6,490 nt of DNA from positions 1-6,490 of the forward strand of contig BNVF01000102.1 in NCBI GenBank assembly GCA_025997895.1, in the 5' to 3' direction. The notes below the pieces were generated by a model. It worked only from the letters and a program-made list of their open reading frames with translations. It was not told where the DNA came from and ran no database searches. The first letter of the stretch is position 1, and each line of letters opens with the position of its first letter. The position numbers and the translations under genes are program-made. Shown here piece by piece: positions 1 to 5,309 of this stretch. The stretch is from Spirochaetia bacterium (GTDB lineage: Bacteria > Spirochaetota > Spirochaetia > Treponematales > Breznakiellaceae).

Positions 1-3000
1 GGCATTTTAACAATATTGGCGATGTGACCGGAAACGCAATCCGGAATGACTATGTTATCCAGGAAGGTGCCGCAAACCTTAACCTGTGGCGGCTGCCGAT
101 AAAATTTAAAGTGGTTGACACGGCGAAAAATGTCTCTTACTACACCTATTGGGTAATTGTAGATCCTGATGGGGACCTGCCTATCATAAAAGTTGCCAGC
201 CATAATAACAACACCGAGCATACCGTTGGCGGTGAAGTACAATTGGTTGGTTCCGCCACCGATAACGATATAATTAGAACCATAGAGATTCGTGTACGCG
301 CCCAAACCGATCTGCAGATCGAACACAAAGATACTGATGTATCCAATTGGGCAATTCTTGGTCATCATGCCGAGTTCTCCACTCCTCTAAGCAGTAGATC
401 AACCAACAGCGGCAAGTCCGAGGATCTTGGCTACTATGAAATTCTCGATCCCGCAGACCTCAGAACCAGTTCTATGAACTGGACATATTACCTGAACAGC
501 GATGAAAAACTCAATCCGCTGGATACCGCAACAGATCAGCGTGGGGTTCAGGTGGAGATACGGGCCGTTGACGGTTGGCGGGATAGCCCCACAACTGCCA
601 AATATTACGGGGCTCCGCAAATTCTGAAACTAAAATTCGACAATACCGTACCCCGTATTGTGGAGACGGTTATAATTCCCGAAAGCGGGGCTGACATTGC
701 ATACGAGCAGGGCGCCAATATTTTAAAAGGCCGCTTTATTATACGCGCCAGAATACGGGATGAAGGCGGATTGAAATCCCTCAAGCTCAAAGGACAGGAA
801 AATGCAATATACGGGCCTAATCTATTGGAAAGTCATACCGCATCATCGGGAGACCTTCCCTGGGTTGATATGCCGCCACCGGCAACACAGTTGGTAGATG
901 GCAACAGGTACATTATCAACGATGCGCAAAGTTTCGACTTTAGGCCGTACGGCGCTGATAATAACGATCAATATACCTGGTTTATCGCAATAGGAAATGC
1001 TTCCAGCCTTCCCCCAGGCGTGGTGGTGTTTGAAGCGAATGATCCCGAAACCAACTCGCGGTATTTTGATTATTGGATAAACATTCCGATTAACTCCAAT
1101 AACGCCGCTTTTTTTGTGGGGAATTACTTAAACAGCTCCGGTTCTTACAGTGTGGCGATTCAGGCACAGGATAACGCATCTCCGCCTAATACGGCTCAGA
1201 ACACCTTTAGCGTGCGGATAGATAACTTTTATCCTCATGCGACATACCAGGGAGTAAGCGATTTTGTCGGTAACACAACACTAGTTGGCGAAGCCTGGGA
1301 TACCGGCATTAATGCGAAAAACAATGTCGCCGAAGTTTCCCGCGTGGTATTGTACTTCTCGCGGGGCGGAACGCCCATTTCGCTGTGGGAAAAGTCTGGT
1401 TCGTACCCAACGCCGCCCGCTAACCCCACATTCTGGGTAAACAACCAGTACGCAAAAAAGGGCCGCACCGCAAATGTTACCACAGGTGAAACAATCGACG
1501 AGGGCGCAATCCCCGAGGACGGGTCGGGTAATCTGCTGCCTCTGTCCTTCTTCCCGAATGTCAGAGACGGATCCGGAGGATGGTGGTCTACAGATTCGGG
1601 GATAGTGCTGCAGGATGTATACCGCCACAATGACATCCGGAACAATTTTGCCAACTGGCAGTTCAGCGCCGACGCCCGCAAAACCTGGAGTGTAAATTTC
1701 GGTTCAACCCGCCTGAACGACGGCCCGGTAAAATTGCACTATGTAGTTTTTGACAATGCGGACAACGCTACCTATTACGAGCAGGACATTTATATAGCTA
1801 ACGGCCAGCCCAGGATTATGAATATTACCTTGGGAACGGACATAAACGGGAACAACACTATAGACTCCGGTGAATATGATTCGCCCTTTACGGTCGCAAC
1901 AAACGGGGACAAGGAAACGTTGACCAGCTTTACGGTACGTAACAATCTGTTTAACATCAAACTGAGTACCTTATTTGGCAACGGGCAAAAACATTACAGG
2001 GTTTCCTATGTTAAAAAAATAATGACCCCGTCGTTAATAGACCCATTAACGGACCCGTTATTAGTAGATGCTACCTCGTTGGTACGGGGTAAGGTGTATA
2101 CCATTGCAACATTGGGAAACACCAATTGGAAACAGTATGGAGCGCTGGACAACGATGTGGGAACCACCTTTGTTGCCTATGGACCTGCTGCCCCCGCAAC
2201 AATAAATGGTAAGGCCTATGAGTACGAGGAGGTTCTTTCTAAAGAAGGCAGTATGGGTGACACCCAGTCGGAATCGGCGACTATTTCCTTTGCGGCCGCC
2301 GATTTTGAGCATAACCCGCCAGAACTTGACAAGATACCTGAATCTATTATAGGAAGCGGCGATGTGGCGCTTACCAATTCAGTCCAGTTTATTGTCAAGG
2401 TATGGGATACAACTGACACTACTTCACCCGATGAAGACAAGCAGCTCGCCCATGCGGCGCTGTTCAACATTGACACCGACAATGTTGACGAAACCCCGCC
2501 TGTTGCGGCGATTAATCCCTTCCACTGGCACAGCGCCACGGATAACTCGCTGTATTTGAACAGCAAGAATAAGGGTCACATAGAGCTGGAAGCCGATCTG
2601 CCTACAGCGTTTACCGCAGGGGGAAGCGGCGTAATGGATCGGGACCCCAAGGTTTCAGGTGCGATAAGCATACGGGGAAGCGCCAGAGACAACAACACCG
2701 TAGGCACGATTTACTTTAAAATGGACGGTTTTACCCCCGGAGGCAGCACTGCGGGCACTGGCACTGCCGCAGGTTATACGCTAGCAGCCAGCTTTAGCGG
2801 CGGAACCTGGTCAACTGCTACCAGTACAGACATTTTTTATGCCACTAACCACTGGAAATTCACGGTTACTCCGGTCTCACATGACCAGAACGGGCACCGG
2901 ATCAACTGGCAGCTTGATCTGGACACCGCCTACATAACCACTGTAGCCGCTGCAAACCGGGCTGTAAGCGTGGTGGTAAAGGATATACACAGTACGACCC

Positions 3001-5018
3001 AAAACTACTCGGCAACAAGTACAACCCAAACCGCCACCGGAGCGCTTACGCCCTATTACCGTATGGATGTAGTACCTTATATCTCCGGCATTGAAACCAC
3101 CGTTAGGAATGAGAGCGGCCTTAAAAACAACAATATCCGTTCCGCAAATGGCAGATACTCGGTGATACAGGGAGCCAATGCCGACTTTATTACCGTAAAG
3201 GGCTTTAACCTGAATCCGGCGATTGCGAGTGCGGTAAATGTTCAGGTGCAGTCGACAGCTCAGTTTGGATCATATAATCCAAGTACAACTCCAAGTGCCA
3301 CTACTGGAACAAATATCGCATTTAAAGCTGCAAATGCCACGCGTACCGAATTTGTTGTAACCAATGCCGGGACAAAATCCGGTTATCTGACAGTTTACAC
3401 GAACGGTATCGGAACCCTGAACAACATCAATGAGAACGCCTCTCATGGTTCATATACCCTGACATCCAGTACCAACGGGCTGGACCAGGAGAATATGCCC
3501 AACCGTGAAGCCGACCGCTACATCACCAAAAACATAACCCTCACCGATGACCGCTACCTGCAGTTCTACACGGTGAAGAAGACCGACGTAAAGAACGGTT
3601 ACAACCCCGTGATGATAATGGACGAGGACAACCCGGTGTTTGGGTATGTAGACCTTTCCGGCGGCAGCTCAGGCACACCCTCCATAGGGGCCAATAAGTA
3701 TGCGGGTAACTACCAGCCGTCCCATGCTATGCCCCAGCGGACCAAATTCGACGGGACTACCGCTGCACGGCTTGACACCGAATACCTTATTAAAGCCTCC
3801 ATTTGGGACGGCATGGGCATGGCCCGGGATGAATCGGGCCGCTATATCCACGCCACCACCTACAACCGGGACGGGGCTTCCTTCCACCTCATTTATGATC
3901 GCTATGCGGAACTGCATACGGCTGTTAATGGCTTTCCCCCCACTACCTACACTGGGATGGGATGGGGGAGCGGTACGGGTTATTCTGATTATAATGATAG
4001 GAATGGTGACTGGGCTTATTCTAATAACAACAACGCCATTGCCTTGGAGACAGTCAATCTGAATAACCTCCTTTTGGATCGTTACCAGTATCCCAAACTC
4101 ATCGCTAAAGGCAATTCCCAGACAAGTTATGCTTCGTATTACATGGCCTACTTTGATAATGAATCCGGCCAGATAATTTTCCGTAACTTCAGGATAGGGA
4201 CTTCGGAGGCGAATGTGGGGGGAACCAGTAACCGGAGGCTTTCGAATACCGGCGCGGATAGTAAGGGTAACGATTACAACAGCCCTTATACCAGTATCTC
4301 AGAGAATAATGGAACAGGTAATACCACCTGGAATACAGGACGCCTGATTGTGGCGGCCGGTGCGTCAAATCATTTTGATATGGCGGTAAGCTCCGGCAAT
4401 GAGGTGGTTATCGCCTACTATGATGAATTCAAGGGTCAACTGGTGATAAAGTATTCCAGTACGGCGATTACCGGAAATAACCCGACCACCGCGATTACCT
4501 GGAACGACTCGCCGGTAAACACAAGCCTGCCCCTTTATACCGGTACGTATGTATCTATGGTTATGGACGCTTCAAACAGTCTCCATATCGCAGCCTTTGA
4601 CGCTGCGGACAGCGATCTGAAGTACATCTACATACCTAACTATAAGTTAAACGTTTTCAAGGATGTCATCGTAGATCAATACGGATCGGTAGGCAACTGG
4701 ACCGCCATAAAGCTGCAGCCCACTAGCAACGTACCTTACATCAGCTACTACAACGCCACCGAAACCGGCGGCCGGGAGTCCATCAAGCTGGCGTATGCGA
4801 AAAACGCCGTAACTTCAGTGGCGCAAGCCCTGCCCGGTGTCGACAGCAACGGTTACACTACCGGCAACTGGGAATATGCAACCGTACCGACCCTTGACCC
4901 GCCCCAGGGCGGCTCGCCCAAGTTCCAGAAAGTCAACCTTGGGTTTAACACCGCGAAAAAACCGGTGCTGGGCTACCTTGGCACATACATTGAGTTCTCT
5001 TACCTGGTAGACGAATGA
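1..5018 (+). CDS. Giant Ig-like / TIG / beta-propeller surface protein, 5' end missing
   Basis: This is the 3' part of a very large gene. The reading frame is open to the left edge, so the true start and any signal peptide lie outside the window. The GTG at 24 is not a convincing start because no ribosome binding site precedes it and the frame continues through codons reading HFNNIGD. Residue numbers here count from that GTG. In order, the protein shows the tail of one Ig-like unit (to about 50), five Ig-like units (about 52-1011), an IPT/TIG-like domain (about 1012-1138), a short linker, and a seven-motif propeller-like region (about 1177-1661). It has no cysteine in 1664 residues, no transmembrane helix, and many Asn, Thr, Tyr and Gly, as expected of an exported protein. 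It ends VDE-stop, with no LPXTG or other visible anchor. I infer a cell-surface or secreted role in binding or adhesion. No catalytic motif is visible, and I do not recognise a named family for the whole protein. Confidence 0.92.
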   Translation, partial: HFNNIGDVTGNAIRNDYVIQEGAANLNLWRLPIKFKVVDTAKNVSYYTYWVIVDPDGDLPIIKVASHNNNTEHTVGGEVQLVGSATDNDIIRTIEIRVRAQTDLQIEHKDTDVSNWAILGHHAEFSTPLSSRSTNSGKSEDLGYYEILDPADLRTSSMNWTYYLNSDEKLNPLDTATDQRGVQVEIRAVDGWRDSPTTAKYYGAPQILKLKFDNTVPRIVETVIIPESGADIAYEQGANILKGRFIIRARIRDEGGLKSLKLKGQENAIYGPNLLESHTASSGDLPWVDMPPPATQLVDGNRYIINDAQSFDFRPYGADNNDQYTWFIAIGNASSLPPGVVVFEANDPETNSRYFDYWINIPINSNNAAFFVGNYLNSSGSYSVAIQAQDNASPPNTAQNTFSVRIDNFYPHATYQGVSDFVGNTTLVGEAWDTGINAKNNVAEVSRVVLYFSRGGTPISLWEKSGSYPTPPANPTFWVNNQYAKKGRTANVTTGETIDEGAIPEDGSGNLLPLSFFPNVRDGSGGWWSTDSGIVLQDVYRHNDIRNNFANWQFSADARKTWSVNFGSTRLNDGPVKLHYVVFDNADNATYYEQDIYIANGQPRIMNITLGTDINGNNTIDSGEYDSPFTVATNGDKETLTSFTVRNNLFNIKLSTLFGNGQKHYRVSYVKKIMTPSLIDPLTDPLLVDATSLVRGKVYTIATLGNTNWKQYGALDNDVGTTFVAYGPAAPATINGKAYEYEEVLSKEGSMGDTQSESATISFAAADFEHNPPELDKIPESIIGSGDVALTNSVQFIVKVWDTTDTTSPDEDKQLAHAALFNIDTDNVDETPPVAAINPFHWHSATDNSLYLNSKNKGHIELEADLPTAFTAGGSGVMDRDPKVSGAISIRGSARDNNTVGTIYFKMDGFTPGGSTAGTGTAAGYTLAASFSGGTWSTATSTDIFYATNHWKFTVTPVSHDQNGHRINWQLDLDTAYITTVAAANRAVSVVVKDIHSTTQNYSATSTTQTATGALTPYYRMDVVPYISGIETTVRNESGLKNNNIRSANGRYSVIQGANADFITVKGFNLNPAIASAVNVQVQSTAQFGSYNPSTTPSATTGTNIAFKAANATRTEFVVTNAGTKSGYLTVYTNGIGTLNNINENASHGSYTLTSSTNGLDQENMPNREADRYITKNITLTDDRYLQFYTVKKTDVKNGYNPVMIMDEDNPVFGYVDLSGGSSGTPSIGANKYAGNYQPSHAMPQRTKFDGTTAARLDTEYLIKASIWDGMGMARDESGRYIHATTYNRDGASFHLIYDRYAELHTAVNGFPPTTYTGMGWGSGTGYSDYNDRNGDWAYSNNNNAIALETVNLNNLLLDRYQYPKLIAKGNSQTSYASYYMAYFDNESGQIIFRNFRIGTSEANVGGTSNRRLSNTGADSKGNDYNSPYTSISENNGTGNTTWNTGRLIVAAGASNHFDMAVSSGNEVVIAYYDEFKGQLVIKYSSTAITGNNPTTAITWNDSPVNTSLPLYTGTYVSMVMDASNSLHIAAFDAADSDLKYIYIPNYKLNVFKDVIVDQYGSVGNWTAIKLQPTSNVPYISYYNATETGGRESIKLAYAKNAVTSVAQALPGVDSNGYTTGNWEYATVPTLDPPQGGSPKFQKVNLGFNTAKKPVLGYLGTYIEFSYLVDE
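1839..1874 (+). other. EF-hand-like calcium-binding loop
   Basis: Residues 606-617 read DINGNNTIDSGE. This fits the 12-position EF-hand loop, with D606, N608, N610, T612, D614 and E617 at positions 1, 3, 5, 7, 9 and 12, and Gly and Ile at the usual positions 4 and 8. The loop follows the strand RIMNITLG at the start of the fourth Ig-like unit. Loops of this kind at domain junctions of bacterial surface proteins usually bind calcium and stiffen the linker. Flanking EF-hand helices are not evident, so this is an isolated loop. Confidence 0.6.
2067..2219 (+). other. Phage-virion-type small beta module inside the fourth Ig-like unit
   Basis: Residues about 682-732 contain SLVRGKVYTIATLGNTNW, then KQYGALDNDVGTTFVAYGPA. 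From memory, this matches a short module very common in phage tail and other virion proteins, of the form 'G-x-x-Y-T-I-x-x-L-G-T-T-[ND]-[FW]-x-x-[IY]-G-A-x-x-[ND]-x-V-G-x-x-F-x-A-x-G'. Here it interrupts the fourth Ig-like unit between VSYVKKIM and the later strand VQFIVKVWD. A Pro/Asp/Leu-rich linker (about residues 668-681) precedes it. Its function is not established to my knowledge. I infer acquisition as a cassette, possibly from a phage or a shared pool of surface modules. Confidence 0.62.
3057..3437 (+). other. IPT/TIG-like domain
   Basis: Residues about 1012-1138 run from YRMDVVPYISGIE to the segment GYLTVYTNGIGTLNN. The order fits an IPT/TIG fold: a leading 'P-x-I-x-x-I' strand, a 'G-A-x-x-x-F-I-T-V-K-G-F-N-L' strand and turn, a VNVQV strand, a Thr/Asn-rich loop, 'T-x-F-V-V', and a 'G-x-L-x-V-Y-T-N' closing strand. 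IPT/TIG domains are Ig-like modules found in many extracellular bacterial proteins. Here it sits between the Ig-like stalk and the propeller-like head, consistent with a spacer. The call is by eye and no profile was run. Confidence 0.55.
3552..5015 (+). repeat. C-terminal beta-propeller, seven blade-like motifs
   Basis: Seven copies of a motif can be picked out, of the form 'hydrophobic - D/N-x-x-(G/N)-x-hydrophobic-x-x-(Y/F)-(D/N) - x(4-8) - hydrophobic-x-(Y/F)'. They lie at about residues 1194-1214 (core VMIMDEDNPVFGYVD), 1261-1292 (GMARDESGRYIHATTYNRDG), 1356-1392 (YYMAYFDNESGQIIFRNF), 1450-1479 (MAVSSGNEVVIAYYDEFKG), 1509-1537 (VMDASNSLHIAAFDAADSD), 1559-1593 (KLQPTSNVPYISYYNATE) and 1631-1661 (KVNLGFNTAKKPVLGYLG). 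Motifs of this type, resembling 'D-x-x-G-x-x-H-I-x-Y-Y-D-x-x-x-x-x-L-K-Y', form blades of beta-propellers in secreted proteins. Seven copies that stop at the C-terminus suggest one closed seven-bladed ring. Spacing between motifs varies from about 50 to 95 residues. I see no catalytic set, so a ligand-binding or recognition head is the likely role. Confidence 0.6.
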
Positions 5019-5051
5019 ACCGGTACGCAGATCAAATGTAGTGCAGAGATT

Positions 5052-5084
5052 ATGGCCGGAGGCAGCAGCTTCCGGCCATTTTTT
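5052..5084 (+). terminator. Intrinsic terminator of the giant gene
   Basis: A 12-bp stem pairs 5052-5063 (ATGGCCGGAGGC) with 5068-5079 (GCTTCCGGCCAT). It has one G-T wobble and an AGCA loop. Six T residues at 5079-5084 follow it directly. It lies 33 bases after the stop codon of the large gene. The opposite strand lacks a T-run after the stem, so it acts rightward only. Confidence 0.9.
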
Positions 5085-5094
5085 ACCTTAAACC

Positions 5095-5110
5095 GTAAAC
5101 GTCAAAAGCG
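5095..5110 (+). repeat. IS66-type terminal repeat (tnpA side)
   Basis: GTAAACGTCAAAAGCG begins the first element. Its first 11 bases, GTAAACGTCAA, recur exactly at 5244-5254. The eight bases just outside (CTTAAACC, 5087-5094) are the expected left copy of an 8-bp target duplication. The right copy cannot be seen here. Confidence 0.7.
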
Positions 5111-5144
5111 TCTCACCATCCAAAAAATAACGAGCCGTGGTAAA

Positions 5145-5170
5145 CTCCGAAAAATCAATTTTATCGGAGG
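5145..5170 (+). promoter_or_regulatory. Hairpin covering the tnpA ribosome binding site
   Basis: CTCCGA (5145-5150) is the reverse complement of TCGGAG (5164-5169). Three inner A-T pairs (5152-5154 with 5160-5162) extend the stem past an A/A mismatch, and the loop is TCAAT. The strong ribosome binding site GGAGG (5166-5170) lies five bases before the ATG at 5176, and most of it is in the right arm. The hairpin could therefore block translation, for instance on transcripts reading in from outside. That role is inferred; the pairing is seen directly. Confidence 0.55.
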
Positions 5171-5175
5171 CAAGG

Positions 5176-5247
5176 ATGAAGAAGTACAGCGAAGAAGAAA
5201 AAGCAATGTGGCTGGAGGATTGGAAGGCGAGTGGGAAAAGCTGGTAA
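5176..5247 (+). pseudogene. tnpA: IS66 accessory gene tnpA (OrfA-like), truncated by IS insertion
   Basis: ATG at 5176 follows GGAGG with a five-base gap and opens a frame beginning MKKYSEEEKAMWLEDW and continuing KASGKSW. It then stops at TAA (5245-5247). The sequence matches the N-terminus of the small IS66-family accessory protein (TnpA/OrfA, typically around 100 residues), where this charged helix precedes a helix-turn-helix. Only 22 codons plus two bases (to 5243) belong to the gene. The final Trp codon is completed by, and the stop codon supplied by, the GTAA end of the inserted element. The product is dead as a DNA-binding accessory protein. Identification rests on 22 residues, so it is good but not certain. 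Confidence 0.68.
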
Positions 5248-5267
5248 ACGTCAATTTTACCCACCCC
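5244..5267 (-). repeat. IS66-type terminal repeat (tnpC side)
   Basis: Read on the plus strand, this end starts GTAAACGTCAATTTTACC and continues into CACCCC. It shares its first 11 bases with the end at 5095, then diverges, as the two ends of an IS66 element usually do after the terminal bases. Read outward it gives TTGACG, a -35-like box. No good -10 lies at the right distance to its left. Confidence 0.7.
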
Positions 5268-5285
5268 ATAAAAATCATGGGTGGG
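5260..5285 (-). other. Subterminal GC-rich hairpin downstream of tnpC
   Basis: CCCACCCCAT (5260-5269) pairs with ATGGGTGGG (5277-5285), with one bulged C and a seven-base loop. It lies between the tnpC stop and the element end. On the minus strand the stem is followed by TAAAATTG, not a real T-run, so it is at best a weak terminator. It may instead stabilise the transcript's 3' end or act as a structural part of the IS end. Confidence 0.5.
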
Positions 5286-5309
5286 ACTTAAACGGTTAAT
5301 TTTCAGTTT

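Larger units (their letters stand above)
177..3056 (+). repeat. Five degenerate Ig-like/cadherin-like protein repeats
   Basis: Five units at about residues 52-208, 209-403, 404-593, 594-824 and 825-1011 share two signatures. Near the start of a unit comes a strand pair with a small-residue and Asp turn: VQLVGSATDNDIIRTIEI, FIIRARIRDEGGLKSLKL, TTLVGEAWDTG and ISIRGSARDNNTVGTIYF. Near the end comes a hydrophobic strand, an Asp turn and another strand: VQVEIRAVDG, YSVAIQAQDN, VKLHYVVFDNADN, VQFIVKVWDT and VSVVVKDIHS. Most then have a Pro-containing linker, for example FDNTVPRI, IDNFYPHA, ANGQPRI and DETPPVA. This pattern is typical of bacterial Ig-like folds that build stalks in surface proteins; the Big_7 type is the nearest I can name by eye. 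The units are too diverged to be repeats at DNA level. The first and fifth units most closely match each other in the strand-turn signature. Confidence 0.72.
5095..5243 (+). mobile_element. Left-end remnant of a first IS66-family element
   Basis: The segment starts with GTAAACGTCAAAAGCG, which has the GTAA terminus known for IS66-family elements. It runs through a leader of about 80 bases into the first codons of a tnpA-like gene, which is how an IS66 left end is organised. It stops at 5243, where a second IS66-type end begins. Its left edge is 10 bp beyond the T-run of the upstream terminator. The rest of this element, if it survives, should lie right of the window beyond the inserted copy. 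Confidence 0.72.

Noticed and set aside
24..26. GTG as the start of the giant gene
   Set aside because: The frame is open to the left edge, the codons before it extend the Ig-like sequence, and there is no ribosome binding site.
1235..1681. Minus-strand open frame of 148 codons within the giant gene
   Set aside because: It is antisense to well-supported Ig-like sequence, lacks a ribosome binding site, and its composition looks like a shadow frame.
2740..2775. GGCACTG-type microrepeats encoding a Gly/Thr/Ala run
   Set aside because: Short, degenerate and in frame in a loop of the fifth Ig-like unit; ordinary low-complexity linker.
5095..5254. The repeated GTAAACGTCAA as an 11-bp target-site duplication
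   Set aside because: IS66 elements make 8-bp duplications and their own ends start with GTAA. The repeats are better read as IS termini.
5052..5291. A 79-codon plus-strand open frame after the giant gene
   Set aside because: Its ATG lies in the terminator stem and the frame crosses both IS ends out of frame with the tnpA fragment.
5087..5293. CTTAAAC present at 5087-5093 and again at 5287-5293
   Set aside because: A seven-base AT-rich match with no consistent position relative to either IS end, likely chance.
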